DNA from: Ideonella benzenivorans
GTDB taxonomy: Bacteria > Pseudomonadota > Gammaproteobacteria > Burkholderiales > Burkholderiaceae_C
Direction: 5' to 3'
Assembly (NCBI RefSeq): GCF_020387415.1
Contig: NZ_JAGWCB010000020.1
Coordinates: 310,001-374,000, forward strand
Length of the DNA stretch: 64,000 nucleotides
Below are positions 1-9,785 of this stretch, one piece after another; positions within the stretch are counted from its first letter, which is position 1; every line of letters begins with the position of its first letter. The translations under genes and the position numbers were made by a program. Under the pieces are notes generated by a model, which was given only the letters and a program-made list of their open reading frames with translations, ran no database searches and was not told where the DNA came from.

Positions 1-67
1 GGAATTGCCGCCGCCCGAGCGTGATCCGCGTTTCGACGAGGCGCCCGGCGAGGCCGGCCATGAGTGA
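1..67 (+). CDS. obgE: C-terminal end of Obg GTPase (partial)
   Basis: The window opens inside a reading frame that ends in TGA and gives a short acidic tail reading [19 protein letters not shown]. It overlaps the proB start codon by a few bases. In Burkholderiales the gene directly before proB is obgE/cgtA, the ribosome-associated Obg GTPase, and such acidic tails are usual for its poorly conserved C-terminus. Only about 21 codons are visible and no GTPase motif lies inside the window, so the assignment rests on gene order and on the character of the tail. Confidence 0.5.
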   Translation, partial: ELPPPERDPRFDEAPGEAGHE

Positions 68-1178
68 GGCCCTGAAGAACGCGCGGCGCATCGTCGTCAA
101 GGTAGGCTCCAGCCTGGTGACGAACGAGGGCCGCGGGGTGGATGCCGAGGCGATTGGCAACTGGTGCCGCCAGATGGCGACGCTGGCCCACCAGGGCCTG
201 GAAGTTGTCATGGTTTCCAGCGGTGCGATTGCCGAAGGCATGAAGCGCCTGGGCTGGTCCAGCCGGCCCACCGAGCTGTCGGAACTGCAGGCCGCGGCGG
301 CCGTCGGTCAGATGGGCCTGGCGCAGATGTACGAGAGCCAGTTGTCGCGCCACGGCATGGGCAGCGCGCAGGTGCTGCTCACCCATGCCGATCTGGCCGA
401 CCGCGAGCGCTACCTGAACGCGCGTTCCACGCTGCTGACCCTGCTGGGCCTGCAGGTGATCCCGGTCATCAACGAGAACGACACCGTCGTCAACGACGAG
501 ATCAAGTTCGGCGACAACGACACCCTGGGGGCCCTGGTGGCCAACCTGATCGAGGCCGATGCGCTGGTGATCCTGACCGACCAGAAAGGCCTCTACTCGG
601 CCGATCCGCGCAAGGACCCGGCGGCCCGCTTCATCGAGGTGGCGCAGGCCGGTGATCCGGCGCTCGAAGAGATGGCCGGCGGCGCCGGCTCGGGCGTGGG
701 CACGGGCGGCATGATCACCAAGGTGCTGGCGGCCAAGCGGGCGGCCGGCAGCGGTGCCAGCACCGTCATCGCCTGGGGGCGCGAGCCCGACGTGCTGCTG
801 CGCCTGGTGGCGGGCGAATCGATCGGCACGGCACTGGTGGCGGGCACGGCCAAGATGGCGGCGCGCAAGCAGTGGATCCTGGACCACCTGCAGATCCACG
901 GGGCCGTCCGCATCGACGCCGGTGCCGTGGCCAAGCTGAGCCAGGAAGGGGCCAGCCTGTTGCCCATCGGGGTCACCGCGGTGGAAGGGGAATTCCAGCG
1001 TGGCGACGTGATCTCCGTCTGCGATGCGCAGGGGCAGGAGGTCGGCCGCGGTCTGGCCAGCTACTCCAGCACCGAAGCGCGGCTCATCGTGCGCAAGCCC
1101 TCGTCACAGATCGCGGGGCTGCTCGGGTATACCCACGGCACCGAGCTCATCCACCGGGACAATCTGGTGCTGCTCTGA
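60..1178 (+). CDS. proB: Glutamate 5-kinase
   Basis: Phosphorylates L-glutamate to gamma-glutamyl phosphate, the first committed and proline-inhibited step of proline synthesis in the cytoplasm. The 372-residue protein has an amino-acid-kinase domain opening with [11 protein letters not shown], the [10 protein letters not shown] loop, the NENDTV and FGDNDTL substrate segments and a GGMITK stretch. A C-terminal PUA domain follows (about residues 280-360). This is the two-domain length of the Escherichia coli enzyme. I chose the ATG that overlaps the end of the upstream frame because family similarity begins just after it. A longer frame from position 21 would add 13 unrelated residues. The 3' end overlaps the oppositely oriented rppH by 75 bases. 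Confidence 0.96.
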   Translation: MSEALKNARRIVVKVGSSLVTNEGRGVDAEAIGNWCRQMATLAHQGLEVVMVSSGAIAEGMKRLGWSSRPTELSELQAAAAVGQMGLAQMYESQLSRHGMGSAQVLLTHADLADRERYLNARSTLLTLLGLQVIPVINENDTVVNDEIKFGDNDTLGALVANLIEADALVILTDQKGLYSADPRKDPAARFIEVAQAGDPALEEMAGGAGSGVGTGGMITKVLAAKRAAGSGASTVIAWGREPDVLLRLVAGESIGTALVAGTAKMAARKQWILDHLQIHGAVRIDAGAVAKLSQEGASLLPIGVTAVEGEFQRGDVISVCDAQGQEVGRGLASYSSTEARLIVRKPSSQIAGLLGYTHGTELIHRDNLVLL

Positions 1179-1766
1179 GGGGGACGTGACGCTGGCCTCC
1201 CCACGGGGGAACTCGGCAGGCGGTCGCTCGTCACGACGGTCCCGCCCATGCGGGCGCACGCCGCCCCGCAGGTAGCGGTTCGGATGCTGCGACACCTTGG
1301 GCAGAAAGCGCGCCAACTCGGTCAAGGCCAGCTGGTAGACATCGCGCTTGAACTCGATCACGACATCCAGCGGCACCCAGTACTCGTTCCAGCGCCAGGC
1401 GTCGAACTCCGGGTGGTTGGTGGCGCGCAGGTTCATGTCGCTGTCGCGCCCACGCAGGCGCAACAGGAACCAGATCTGCTTCTGGCCCTTGTAGTGCCCG
1501 CGGGCGTCTTTGCGGATGAAATTCTCGGGCACGTCATAGCGCAACCAGTCCCGGGTGCGCGCGACAATCTCGACGTGCTCAGGCCGCAGCCCGACTTCCT
1601 CGTGCAACTCACGGAACATCGCCTGCTCAGGCGACTCGCCGTACTTGATGCCCCCTTGCGGGAACTGCCAGGAGTGGGTGCGCAAGCGCTTGCCCCAGAA
1701 CACCTGGTTGCGGACGTTGAGCAGGATGATGCCGACGTTGGGCCGATAGCCTTCCCGGTCGAGCAT
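1104..1766 (-). CDS. rppH: RNA pyrophosphohydrolase (Nudix)
   Basis: Removes pyrophosphate from the 5' end of triphosphorylated RNA and so opens mRNA to RNase E decay. The 220-residue product starts [17 protein letters not shown], the canonical RppH opening, and has the Nudix box [20 protein letters not shown]. The box's glutamates bind the catalytic magnesium. A start two codons further upstream is possible but the canonical one is preferred. After the Nudix fold there is an arginine/proline-rich tail of roughly 60 residues, absent from the E. coli enzyme and common in Burkholderiales homologues. The last 25 codons are antisense to the end of proB. The gene diverges from proS. Confidence 0.94.
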   Translation of the reverse strand: MLDREGYRPNVGIILLNVRNQVFWGKRLRTHSWQFPQGGIKYGESPEQAMFRELHEEVGLRPEHVEIVARTRDWLRYDVPENFIRKDARGHYKGQKQIWFLLRLRGRDSDMNLRATNHPEFDAWRWNEYWVPLDVVIEFKRDVYQLALTELARFLPKVSQHPNRYLRGGVRPHGRDRRDERPPAEFPRGEASVTSPSEQHQIVPVDELGAVGIPEQPRDL

Positions 1767-1868
1767 AATCAAACCCCTGATTTTGAACTGAAATCAATAT
1801 AGCACCGGCCGTGCCCGCTGCGCAGGTTCTCGCTAACCCGCACGGGGTCGACACGGTGCCATCTCCCC

Positions 1869-3614
1869 ATGAAAGCCTCCCAGTTTTTCATCTCCACCCT
1901 GAAGGAAGCTCCCGCCGATGCGGAAGTGGTCAGCCACAAGCTGATGATGCGTGCCGGCATGATCAAGCGCCTGGGCGCCGGCATCTACAACTACATGCCG
2001 ATGGGCCTGCGGGTGATCCGCAAGGTCGAGGCCATCATCCGGGAGGAGATGAACCGTGCCGGCGCGGTGGAGCTGCTGATGCCGATCGTGCAGCCGGCTG
2101 AGCTGTGGCAGGAAACGGGCCGCTTCGACAAGATGGGGCCGGAACTCATGCGGGTCAAGGACCGGCATGACCGCGACTTCGTGATCCAGCCGACCTCGGA
2201 AGAGGTGGTGACCGACATCGCTCGCCAGGAACTGCGCAGCTACAAGCAGCTGCCCAAGAATTTCTATCACATCCAGACCAAGTTCCGTGACGAGCGCCGC
2301 CCACGCTTCGGCGTGATGCGTGGCCGCGAATTCACGATGAAGGACGCCTATTCCTTCGACCGTGATGAAGCCGGGGCGACCAAGAGCTACCAGACGATGT
2401 TCAACGCCTACAAGCGCATCTTCGATCGCTTCGGGCTGGCCTACCGTGCGGTGGCGGCGGACACCGGCGCCATCGGCGGCGACCTGTCGCATGAGTTCCA
2501 GGTGATCGCCGACACCGGCGAGGACGCCATCGTCTACTGCCCGACCAGTGAGTACGCGGCCAACATCGAGCTGGCCGAAGCCCTGCCGCTACTGGCCGAG
2601 CGCGCCGCCCCTGCCCAGGCCCTCACCAAGACGGCCACCCCGGACAAGAGCACCTGTGCCGATGTGGCTGCGCTGCTGGGCCTGCCGCTGGAGCGCACCG
2701 TCAAGTCGCTGGTGCTGGCCACCGACGACCTGAACGAGGCCGGCGACATCGTCGGCACCACGGTCTGGCTGCTGCTGGTGCGGGGCGATCACGAGCTCAA
2801 CGAGGTCAAGGCCGGCAAGGTCGAGGGGCTGAAGAACGGCTTTCGCTTCGCCACCGTGGCCGAGATCGATGAGCACTTCGGCTGCAAGCCGGGCTACCTG
2901 GGGCCGATCGGCCTGAAGAAGCCGGTCAAGGTGGTGGCCGACCGCACCGTCGCCCGCATGGCCGACTGGGTCTGCGGTGCCAACGAGGTCGACTTCCACC
3001 TCACCGGTGTGAACTGGGGTCGTGATCTGCCCGAGCCCGATCTGGTGGCGGACATCCGCAACGTCGTCGAGGGCGATCCCTCGCCGGACGGCCAGGGCGT
3101 GCTGGCCATTCAGCGCGGCATTGAGGTGGGCCACGTGTTCTTCCTGGGCACCAAGTACTCGAAGACCATGAACGCCACCTTCCTGGATGAGACGGGCAAG
3201 CCCCAGTTCATGCAGATGGGCTGCTACGGCATTGGCGTGACCCGCATCCTCGGGGCCGCCATCGAACAGAAGCACGACGAACGCGGCATCGTCTGGCCGG
3301 CCAACATCGCCCCCTTCCAGGTGGTGCTGTGCCCGATCGGCTACGACCGCTCGGCCGAGGTCAAGGCGGCGGCCGATGCGTTGCACGAGGAGTTGCTGGC
3401 GGCGGGCCTGGACGTGATGCTGGACGACCGCGGCGAACGCCCCGGCGCGATGTTCGCCGACTGGGAACTGATCGGGGTGCCGCAGCGCGTGGTGATCTCC
3501 GACCGGGCCCTGAAGGAAGGGGCGCTGGAGGTGCAGGGGCGGCAGGATGCTGAAGCCAGCAAGGTGCCGCTGGCCGAGGTGGGCGCGTTCGTGAAGGCGC
3601 GCCTGTCGGCATGA
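1869..3614 (+). CDS. proS: Prolyl-tRNA synthetase
   Basis: Charges tRNA-Pro with proline. The 581-residue protein is the bacterial class II type. Its N-terminal catalytic core contains the motif 1 region [17 protein letters not shown] and the motif 2 region [19 protein letters not shown]. The editing insertion domain lies around residues 225-400 and hydrolyses Ala-tRNA-Pro. After it come the GCYGIGVTR motif 3 segment and the anticodon-binding domain ([11 protein letters not shown] onward). Length and domain order match family norms. The stop overlaps the start of the downstream lytic transglycosylase gene by four bases, so the two are probably cotranscribed. Confidence 0.97.
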   Translation: MKASQFFISTLKEAPADAEVVSHKLMMRAGMIKRLGAGIYNYMPMGLRVIRKVEAIIREEMNRAGAVELLMPIVQPAELWQETGRFDKMGPELMRVKDRHDRDFVIQPTSEEVVTDIARQELRSYKQLPKNFYHIQTKFRDERRPRFGVMRGREFTMKDAYSFDRDEAGATKSYQTMFNAYKRIFDRFGLAYRAVAADTGAIGGDLSHEFQVIADTGEDAIVYCPTSEYAANIELAEALPLLAERAAPAQALTKTATPDKSTCADVAALLGLPLERTVKSLVLATDDLNEAGDIVGTTVWLLLVRGDHELNEVKAGKVEGLKNGFRFATVAEIDEHFGCKPGYLGPIGLKKPVKVVADRTVARMADWVCGANEVDFHLTGVNWGRDLPEPDLVADIRNVVEGDPSPDGQGVLAIQRGIEVGHVFFLGTKYSKTMNATFLDETGKPQFMQMGCYGIGVTRILGAAIEQKHDERGIVWPANIAPFQVVLCPIGYDRSAEVKAAADALHEELLAAGLDVMLDDRGERPGAMFADWELIGVPQRVVISDRALKEGALEVQGRQDAEASKVPLAEVGAFVKARLSA

Positions 3615-4252
3615 GCCCGCGTGACGCCGGTCCCTCAGCGGGCCGGCGGTTCTGCCTGCTGGGGGCCGCGGCGGTCTGTCTGAGCGCCGGCTGGCGTCCG
3701 GCCTGGGCCGGTGCCCAGGTCGAGGAACGACTGGCCGATGCCGTGCGCACCGCCTTGTCGGCCGCCGTGGCCGACGGCGCGCCACCCAAACCCCGGTTCG
3801 ACACCATCGAGGACCGGCTGGCGTACCTGCGCTGGCTGGGCGCGATGAGCGACCGGCTCAAGCGCCAGAAGTCCGAGTTGCAGACCCGGGTCGAGTTTCT
3901 CGAGACCCTCTGGTACGAGAGCAAGCGCGCCGGCCTGGAGCCCGCCCTGGTGCTGGGGCTGGTGCAGGTGGAGAGCAACTTCCGCAAGTACGCGATCAGC
4001 GTCGCGGGGGCTCGCGGCTACATGCAGGTCATGCCGTTCTGGATGCGCCAGATCGGCGATGGCGATGTCTCCCGGCTCTTTCACATGCAGACCAACCTGC
4101 GTTTTGGCTGCGTGATCCTGCGCCACTACCTCGACGTCGAGAAGGGCGACCTGTTCATGGCGCTGGGCCGCTACAACGGCAGCCGGGGCCGGGCCGAGTA
4201 TCCGAACATGGTGCTGGGCGCCCGCAAGCGCTGGGTGGCCGCGCTGGCCTGA
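3611..4252 (+). CDS. Exported lytic transglycosylase (SLT domain)
   Basis: Predicted to cleave the MurNAc-GlcNAc bond of peptidoglycan with formation of a 1,6-anhydro end. The N-terminus has an arginine pair followed by a hydrophobic stretch ending in an alanine-rich cleavage site (about residues 12-34), consistent with export. The catalytic SLT segment reads [20 protein letters not shown], with E121 as the expected acid, followed by YMQVMPFW and a late [10 protein letters not shown] segment. It is short at 213 residues, like stand-alone SLT proteins encoded next to proS in related bacteria. The start is an ATGA overlap with proS. It faces ubiX end to end with nine bases between the stops. 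Confidence 0.85.
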   Translation: MSPRDAGPSAGRRFCLLGAAAVCLSAGWRPAWAGAQVEERLADAVRTALSAAVADGAPPKPRFDTIEDRLAYLRWLGAMSDRLKRQKSELQTRVEFLETLWYESKRAGLEPALVLGLVQVESNFRKYAISVAGARGYMQVMPFWMRQIGDGDVSRLFHMQTNLRFGCVILRHYLDVEKGDLFMALGRYNGSRGRAEYPNMVLGARKRWVAALA

Positions 4253-4261
4253 ACGCGAGGG

Positions 4262-4846
4262 TCAGAGCCCGGTCCAGCGCCGTGGCTGCGCGTCGCCGAT
4301 GCCCAGCAGTTCGATCACCCGCTCGACCGTGTCGTCGACGAGTTCGGAAATGCTCTGCGGCCGGTGGTAGAAGGCCGGCAGCGGCGGAAACACGATGCCG
4401 CCCATCTCCGTCACTGCGGTCATGTTGCGCAGGTGGGCCAGGTTGAACGGGGTTTCACGCACCATCAGCACCAGCCGCCGCCGCTCCTTGAGCGTGACGT
4501 CGGCGGCCCGGGTCAGCAGGTTGTCACCCAAGCCATGGGCGACGGCGGCCAGCGTTTTCATCGAGCAAGGGGCCACCACCATCGCGTCGGTGGCGTGGCT
4601 GCCGCTGGCGATGCAGGCTCCGATGTCACCAACGCCATGGGCCTCGTCGGCCAGCCCTTCCAGGGCGTCCCGGTCCAGGCCCAGTTCATGGTGGGCGTTC
4701 AGCACCCCGGCTGGGGTAACCACCAGATGGGTGTGCACATCCAGCGCGCGCAGCCGCTCCAGCAGGCGCACGCCGTAACAGGCGCCGGAGGCGCCGGTGA
4801 TACCCACCACGACCCGTGGTCGCGGTGGCAGGGGCGATGCCGTCAA
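4262..4846 (-). CDS. ubiX: Flavin prenyltransferase UbiX
   Basis: Makes prenylated FMN, the cofactor of the UbiD decarboxylase in ubiquinone synthesis, from FMN and dimethylallyl phosphate. The 194-residue protein opens with VVVGITGASGACYGVRLLE, has the VVAPCSMKTLAAVAHG phosphate-site segment, and continues through RRRLVLMVRETPFN and EMGGIVFPPLPAFYHRP. All are signatures of the UbiX/Pad1 flavoprotein fold. Length is normal. It is the last gene of the hemA-to-ubiX minus-strand group, ten bases after grxD. It could act on aromatic acids other than the ubiquinone precursor if a second UbiD-type enzyme exists elsewhere. Confidence 0.95.
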   Translation of the reverse strand: MTASPLPPRPRVVVGITGASGACYGVRLLERLRALDVHTHLVVTPAGVLNAHHELGLDRDALEGLADEAHGVGDIGACIASGSHATDAMVVAPCSMKTLAAVAHGLGDNLLTRAADVTLKERRRLVLMVRETPFNLAHLRNMTAVTEMGGIVFPPLPAFYHRPQSISELVDDTVERVIELLGIGDAQPRRWTGL

Positions 4847-4856
4847 GGGCGCAGCC

Positions 4857-5168
4857 TCAGGCGGTCAGCAGCGGCTGCAACTCGCCGGACTGGTACATCT
4901 CCATCATGATGTCCGAGCCGCCGACGAACTCACCGTCCACATAGAGCTGAGGAATGGTCGGCCAGTTGGCGTATTCCTTGATGCCCTGGCGGATCTCCTC
5001 GTCTTCCAGCACGTTCACCGTGGTCAGGTCCTTCACGCCACAGGCCTTCAGGATCTGGATGGCCCGGCCCGAGAAGCCGCACATCGGGAACTGGGCCGTG
5101 CCCTTCATGAACAGGACGACCTTGTGGCCCTTGACGATTTGGTCGATGCGTTGCTGAACGTCACTCAT
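4857..5168 (-). CDS. grxD: Monothiol glutaredoxin, Grx4 family
   Basis: CGFS-type glutaredoxin that binds and passes on [2Fe-2S] clusters in the cytoplasm. The 103-residue protein begins [18 protein letters not shown] and carries the active-site tetrad in PMCGFSGRA. It continues with the [18 protein letters not shown] glutathione-binding segment. The frame stays open far upstream, but family similarity starts at this ATG, so the longer form is rejected. The gene lies 158 bases after the unrecognised outer-membrane-like gene and ten bases before ubiX. In many Burkholderiales it follows prmC directly, so the intervening gene here is unusual. Confidence 0.95.
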   Translation of the reverse strand: MSDVQQRIDQIVKGHKVVLFMKGTAQFPMCGFSGRAIQILKACGVKDLTTVNVLEDEEIRQGIKEYANWPTIPQLYVDGEFVGGSDIMMEMYQSGELQPLLTA

Positions 5169-5265
5169 GGCTGTCTTCGCGGTTGCTGTGCAGGGAAAGA
5201 AAGCGCCAGACCCCCAAGGGGTGTGGCGCCCAATGCGCGGTTTATACGCCAAGCCGGCATTTCGA

Positions 5266-5296
5266 GTCGTCCGGCTGGCGCAAGGCCCCGGACGAC
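5266..5296. repeat. Perfect 9-bp inverted repeat between the outer-membrane-like gene and grxD
   Basis: GTCGTCCGG is followed after 13 bases by CCGGACGAC, which allows a stable hairpin in RNA from either strand. No run of T follows on either strand, so it is not a clear rho-independent terminator. It may protect or process a transcript crossing the boundary between the two genes. The rest of the 158-base spacer holds a TATAAA hexamer on the minus strand (about 5240-5245) without a convincing -35. Confidence 0.4.
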
Positions 5297-5326
5297 GCCC
5301 TGAAAATTCCCCACCCGCAGAAGGCC

Positions 5327-5902
5327 TCAGAACCGATAACCCAACTGGAGCTGCATCACCGGGGTCAACCAGGGGCTGCTGTCCAGCGCTTCGCCGGTCT
5401 GCGGGTTGACCATGGCGGGGCGCCACCAGCGGCCGGGGTTCTGGGCCAGCAGGCCCAGGTCCGCGCTGACGTGCCAGCCGCTGTGGGACCACCAGGCGGT
5501 GTAGCCCATACCGAGATAGGGGGTGGGTGCGAGATGGGTGGACCGGGCGCCGGTGCTCAGCAGGGTGGGCCGGCTCAGCACCAGATTCCAGCCCGCCGGC
5601 ACCGGGGCGCCGAGCGCGACATCTGGCGGGCCGAACAGCAGGGCGCCGGTGGCGCGCAGCCCGCCGCCATCGCCCAGACGGCCGAGCGGGAAGTAGCGGT
5701 CTCCCGACACGCTGGCGGCGCCCAAGGTCAACGAAGGCGCTTCCGGCCCCTGGCTGCCCAGGTCCATCGGCTGCATCACCGTGCTCACCCGCAACTGCCA
5801 TTGCGGCCAATGATCTTCCGTCCGCAGGCCTTCGCCCAGGGGCGCGGCACCACAGGATGCGGCCATCAGGCCACCCATCAGAAACCCCAGGACGTTGCGC
5901 AT
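5327..5902 (-). CDS. Unrecognised exported protein, outer-membrane-like
   Basis: I do not recognise a family. The 191-residue product starts [20 protein letters not shown], a hydrophobic signal sequence with a cysteine at the expected end of the h-region, so it could be a lipoprotein or a signal peptidase I substrate. The rest alternates polar and aromatic residues (for example [18 protein letters not shown]) and ends LQLGYRF. A terminal aromatic residue after a beta strand is typical of outer-membrane barrels. I chose this ATG because GGAGG lies nine bases before it. An ATG five codons upstream has no such site. It sits inside the otherwise conserved prmC-grxD-ubiX run. Confidence 0.6.
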   Translation of the reverse strand: MRNVLGFLMGGLMAASCGAAPLGEGLRTEDHWPQWQLRVSTVMQPMDLGSQGPEAPSLTLGAASVSGDRYFPLGRLGDGGGLRATGALLFGPPDVALGAPVPAGWNLVLSRPTLLSTGARSTHLAPTPYLGMGYTAWWSHSGWHVSADLGLLAQNPGRWWRPAMVNPQTGEALDSSPWLTPVMQLQLGYRF

Positions 5903-6034
5903 GCCGTGGCCCTCCATCTCAGATGAGCGGTGGAGGCTGGAACTGCCTTGCAGAGGCCGCCGAACCGCATGGAGAAATACTACGCTGCCGCGGAAGGTCT
6001 GCCCACCGAAATGCGGCGGGAAGACCGGGCTGTT

Positions 6035-6886
6035 TCAGGGCTGCCGGGCGATCTGCGGGGCGCATTGGCCACCGGTGCAGCGGTCCCGCCCGGCCAGGTC
6101 CTGCCGGGTCTGGACCGACTGGAAGCCGGCCTGCCGCAGCAGGGCCTGGACGGCCTGGGCCTGGTCCCAGCCGTGTTCGACGAGCAACCACGCGCCCGGG
6201 GCCAGGTGGGCGGGGGCCGCGCTGACCACGGCCCGGATGGCGTCCAGGCCGTCCCCTTCGGGGGTCAGGGCCTGCCGGGGCTCGTGGCGCAGGGTGGGCA
6301 GGTGGGGGTCGTCCCCGGCGATGTAGGGCGGGTTGCTGACCGCCAGGTCGAAGGTCTCGCCGGCCACGGCCTGCCACCAGTCGCTGTGCAGCAGGCGCAG
6401 CGGCAGGCCCAGGCGCTGGGCATTGGCTGCGGCCACTGCCAGCGCGGGCGGGCTGGCGTCCAGTGCGGTGACCTTGGCCGTCGGCCAGCGGTGGCGCAGC
6501 GCCAGCGCGATGGCGCCACTGCCGGTGCCCAGGTCGATCACCCGCGGCTGGGGCGCGGGGCACGCTCCCAGGCATTCCAGCGCCCACTCGACCAGGGTCT
6601 CGGTGTCCGGGCGGGGCACCAGCACGGCCGGGCTGACCTGCAACGTCAGGCCGTGGAACTCGCGCTCGCCCAGCAGGTAGGCCACGGGTTCGCCCGTCAG
6701 GCGCCGGTGCACCAGGCCGACGAAGCGGGTCTGGTCGGCCGGGCTCAGCGTCTCGTTGTCGTGGGCGATCAGCCAGCTGCGGTCGCGCTGCAGCACATGG
6801 CCCAGCAACAGGTGGGCATCCACCCGGTCCAGGCCGGCCTGCAGGGCTTGGCGCAGGGCCTGGGCGATGGTGAGGTCGGCGCTCAT
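6035..6886 (-). CDS. prmC: Release factor glutamine N5-methyltransferase
   Basis: Methylates the glutamine of the GGQ motif in release factors RF1 and RF2, using S-adenosylmethionine. The 283-residue protein has the N-terminal helical domain ([11 protein letters not shown] onward) and the segment [20 protein letters not shown]. The SAM-binding loop is [15 protein letters not shown], and the catalytic NPPY motif ([10 protein letters not shown]) binds the target glutamine. Its start codon overlaps the stop of prfA, its own substrate's gene, in an ATGA arrangement, so translation is probably coupled. Confidence 0.96.
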   Translation of the reverse strand: MSADLTIAQALRQALQAGLDRVDAHLLLGHVLQRDRSWLIAHDNETLSPADQTRFVGLVHRRLTGEPVAYLLGEREFHGLTLQVSPAVLVPRPDTETLVEWALECLGACPAPQPRVIDLGTGSGAIALALRHRWPTAKVTALDASPPALAVAAANAQRLGLPLRLLHSDWWQAVAGETFDLAVSNPPYIAGDDPHLPTLRHEPRQALTPEGDGLDAIRAVVSAAPAHLAPGAWLLVEHGWDQAQAVQALLRQAGFQSVQTRQDLAGRDRCTGGQCAPQIARQP

Positions 6887-7965
6887 GCGCCGGTCTCCAG
6901 CGCCGCCAGCTGCTGTTGGGCGCGGGCCGCCTGCAGGGCCTGGATCAGCTCGCCCAGGTCGCCGTCCATCACCGCGCCCAGCTTGTAGAGCGTCAGGTTG
7001 ATGCGGTGGTCGGTTACCCGGCCCTGCGGGAAGTTGTAGGTGCGGATGCGATCGCTGCGGTCACCCGAGCCGACCAGGGCCTTGCGGGTGGCCGCCTCTT
7101 TCGCCTGGCGCTCGCTGCGCTCCTTGTCCTGCAGCCGGGCCTGCAGCACGGCCAGGGCCTTGGCCTTGTTGCGGTGCTGGCTGCGGTCGTCCTGGCACTC
7201 GGCCACCAGGCCGGTGGGCAGGTGGGTCACGCGGATGGCGCTGTCGGTCTTGTTGATGTGCTGGCCGCCCGCGCCGCTGGCGCGGAAGGTGTCGATGCGC
7301 AGCTCGGCCGGGTTGAGGGTGATCTCCGCCGCCTCGTCCGGCTCGGGCATCACGGCCACGGTGCAGGCGCTGGTGTGGATGCGGCCCTGCGCCTCGGTGG
7401 CCGGCACCCGCTGCACCCGGTGGCCGCCCGATTCGAACTTGAGCCGTTCGTAGACCCGCGTGCCTTCCACACGGATGACGATTTCCTTGTAGCCCCCCAG
7501 GTCGGAGGCGTTCTCGCTCATCACCTCGCAGCGCCAGCCCTGGCGCTCGGCATAGCGCAGGTACATGCGGGTCAGGTCGGCAGCGAACAAGGCCGATTCC
7601 TCGCCGCCAGTGCCAGCGCGGACTTCCAGGAAGGCATTGCGGGCGTCGTCGGGGTCGCGCGGCAGCAGGGCGGTCTGCAGCTGGCTGTCCAGCGCGGTCA
7701 GGTCGGCTTCGGCGGCCGTTTGTTCTTCGCGGGCCATCTCGGCCATGTCCGGGTCGGCCAGCAGTTCCCGGGCGGCGGCCAGATCGGCCTCGCGCTGGCT
7801 GAAGCGCCGGTACAACCCGACCACCTCGTCGGCTTCGGCCTGCTCCCGGGCCAACTGGCGGTAGCGGGTCATGTCGGACGTGACCTGCGGGTCGGCCAGC
7901 AGACTGTCAAGTTCGGCCAGGCGCAGGGCCAGGCGCTGCAACTGCTGGCGGAGCGAATCGTTCAT
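6883..7965 (-). CDS. prfA: Peptide chain release factor 1
   Basis: Recognises UAA and UAG stop codons and triggers peptide release. The 360-residue length equals that of E. coli RF1. The PAT codon-reading tripeptide is visible in [18 protein letters not shown], and the peptidyl-transferase-centre motif in [13 protein letters not shown]. The methylated glutamine falls at Q235, the same number as in E. coli. The start [20 protein letters not shown] matches the family. A much longer frame upstream is open only because of base composition. It follows hemA after 119 bases and overlaps prmC. Confidence 0.97.
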   Translation of the reverse strand: MNDSLRQQLQRLALRLAELDSLLADPQVTSDMTRYRQLAREQAEADEVVGLYRRFSQREADLAAARELLADPDMAEMAREEQTAAEADLTALDSQLQTALLPRDPDDARNAFLEVRAGTGGEESALFAADLTRMYLRYAERQGWRCEVMSENASDLGGYKEIVIRVEGTRVYERLKFESGGHRVQRVPATEAQGRIHTSACTVAVMPEPDEAAEITLNPAELRIDTFRASGAGGQHINKTDSAIRVTHLPTGLVAECQDDRSQHRNKAKALAVLQARLQDKERSERQAKEAATRKALVGSGDRSDRIRTYNFPQGRVTDHRINLTLYKLGAVMDGDLGELIQALQAARAQQQLAALETGA

Positions 7966-8084
7966 CGGGTGGTGGGCCCCGGAGGGCGGGGCAGAAGGGC
8001 GGACGGCGGCCTGCGCGCGGGGGGGGCAGGAAGGAGGCGCAACCGTCCTGGTGGGCGGATGCGCCGGGGCGGTGGACCCGCCCG

Positions 8085-9392
8085 CTAATGCCCGCCGTGC
8101 CCGTCGACCGGGTCGCGCGTGCTGTTGCGCAGGAACATGCGCGACACCGCCTCGGCGGTCAGCTGGCGCTGCTCGCCTTCGGCGGCATTCAGCTCGGCCA
8201 GGGCGCCGTGCAGGATCTTCTGGGTCAGGCTGCGGCTGAGCGCCTCCAGCACCTCGTCCACATCGCCACCGCGGGCCAGCAGCCGGCGGGCGCGGGCGAT
8301 CTCGGTGGCGCGCCACTGGTCGGCCTGCTGGTTCAGGGCCTGGATCAGCGGCACGCTGGCGCGCTGGTCCATCCAGTGGGTGAAGCTCTGCACGCCGGCG
8401 TCGATGATGGCCTCGGCCTGGGCGACGGCGGCCTGGCGTTTTTCGGTGGCGGTCTGCACGGCCTGGGTCAGGTCGTCCACGGTGTAGAGGTAGACGTCCG
8501 ACAGCTGGGCCACCTGGGGCTCGATGTCACGCGGAACGGCCAGATCGACCATGAACATCGGCCGGCGCCGGCGGGCCTTCAGGGCGGATTCGACCGCCCC
8601 CAGCCCGATGATGGGCAGGCTGCTGGCGGTGCAGGAGATGATCACGTCGAACTCGTGCAGGCGCGAGGGCAGGTCGGCCAGGCGCATGGCCTGGGCGCCG
8701 AAGCGGGTGGCCAGCTTCTCGCCGCGCTCCAGCGTGCGGTTGGCCACGGCCATCAGGCGGGGCTCGCGGGCGGCGAAGTGGGTGGCCACCAGTTCGATCA
8801 TCTCGCCGGCGCCGACGAACAGCACCTTGATCTGGCTGAGGTCTTCGAACAACTGGGCGGCCAGGCGCACCGTGGCGGCGGCCATGCTGATGGAGTGGCT
8901 GCCGATCTCGGTCGAAGTGCGGACCTCCTTGGCGACCGAGAACGAGCGTTGGAACAGCTGGTGCAGCGTGGTGCCCAGCGTACCGGCCTCGTCGGCACCG
9001 CGCACGGCCTGCTTCATCTGGCCGAGGATCTGCGGCTCGCCCAGCACCATCGAATCGAGGCCCGACGCGACGCGGAACGCATGGCGCGCGGCCTCGCGGT
9101 TCTCCAGGATGTAGGTATGGTCCTGCAGGTGGGTTTCACTCACCCCCCCGCGCTCAGCCAGCCAGGCCAGCGCAGGGCGCACCAGCTCGCGGCCCTGCTC
9201 GGGCGTGGCGGAGGCCACGTAGAGCTCGGTGCGGTTGCAGGTGGAGAGGATGGCGGTCTCCGGCGTGGCGCGCCGCAAGGCGTCGCGCAGTGCCTGCAGG
9301 GAGGGCGTCAGCTGCTCAGGGGCGAACGCAAACCGGCCCCGCAGATCCAACGGGGCCGTGTGGTGGTTGAGTCCGAGCGCGATGACACTCAT
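8085..9392 (-). CDS. hemA: Glutamyl-tRNA reductase
   Basis: Reduces glutamyl-tRNA to glutamate-1-semialdehyde with NADPH, the first step of tetrapyrrole synthesis by the C5 route. The partner aminotransferase, hemL, is also in this window. The 435-residue protein starts [20 protein letters not shown] and has the catalytic cysteine in [10 protein letters not shown]. It has the [10 protein letters not shown] segment and the NADPH-binding domain around [15 protein letters not shown] helical dimerisation domain forms the C-terminus. No Shine-Dalgarno sequence precedes the ATG, and a perfect TATAAT lies only seven bases upstream, so the mRNA may be leaderless. It heads the minus-strand group running to ubiX. 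Confidence 0.96.
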   Translation of the reverse strand: MSVIALGLNHHTAPLDLRGRFAFAPEQLTPSLQALRDALRRATPETAILSTCNRTELYVASATPEQGRELVRPALAWLAERGGVSETHLQDHTYILENREAARHAFRVASGLDSMVLGEPQILGQMKQAVRGADEAGTLGTTLHQLFQRSFSVAKEVRTSTEIGSHSISMAAATVRLAAQLFEDLSQIKVLFVGAGEMIELVATHFAAREPRLMAVANRTLERGEKLATRFGAQAMRLADLPSRLHEFDVIISCTASSLPIIGLGAVESALKARRRRPMFMVDLAVPRDIEPQVAQLSDVYLYTVDDLTQAVQTATEKRQAAVAQAEAIIDAGVQSFTHWMDQRASVPLIQALNQQADQWRATEIARARRLLARGGDVDEVLEALSRSLTQKILHGALAELNAAEGEQRQLTAEAVSRMFLRNSTRDPVDGHGGH

Positions 9393-9399
9393 GCGGTGA

Positions 9400-9405
9400 A
9401 TTATA
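9400..9405 (-). promoter_or_regulatory. -10 hexamer of a possible leaderless hemA promoter
   Basis: On the minus strand TATAAT lies with seven bases between it and the hemA ATG, which places the expected transcription start at or next to the A of the start codon. No good -35 hexamer is found 16-18 bases upstream (the 17-base position reads GCGCAG). No ribosome-binding site precedes the ATG. The call is a perfect -10 in a suggestive place, not a full promoter. Confidence 0.4.
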
Positions 9406-9488
9406 AAATTCCGGCCTTCCCTCTGCGCCGGCCATCGGGATGGCAAGTGCGGCAGAGTTGACAACCATCAAGTGTGAGGCCGGCTGGC

Positions 9489-9767
9489 ATGGGTCCCCTG
9501 GATGCCTTGTGGCACCTGTTGAACTTCTTTGGCCCGGCCGTGGGGGTGGGCTTGCTGGCCACCGGGCTGGTCAAACTGCTCTGGTACCGCGAACTCAAGA
9601 ACGTGTCGTTCCGGACCCTGGCCTTGTGGAGCGTGGCCGTGGGGGCCGTGGTATTGATCGCGGGGCTGGTGGTGTTCGGCCGCGATGGCCGGATGGCCAC
9701 CTACGGTGCCCTGGTGCTGGCCGTGGCCCTTGCGCTGGGCTGGCGCGGCGGCCTGCTGCGGCGCTGA
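9489..9767 (+). CDS. Small membrane protein of unknown function
   Basis: I do not recognise a family. The 92-residue product is almost entirely hydrophobic. Segments near residues 9-26, 42-62 and 69-85 look like three membrane spans, joined by a short basic loop WYRELKN. Such a protein would sit in the inner membrane. A GTG five codons upstream in the same frame is an alternative start. It diverges from hemA and converges on miaB with 18 bases between the stops. Confidence 0.6.
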   Translation: MGPLDALWHLLNFFGPAVGVGLLATGLVKLLWYRELKNVSFRTLALWSVAVGAVVLIAGLVVFGRDGRMATYGALVLAVALALGWRGGLLRR

Positions 9768-9785
9768 CCGGCCGCCGCCGACCCC

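Noticed and set aside
5266-5296. Rho-independent terminator after the outer-membrane-like gene
   Set aside because: The stem is perfect but no T run follows it on either strand, so only an inverted repeat is reported.
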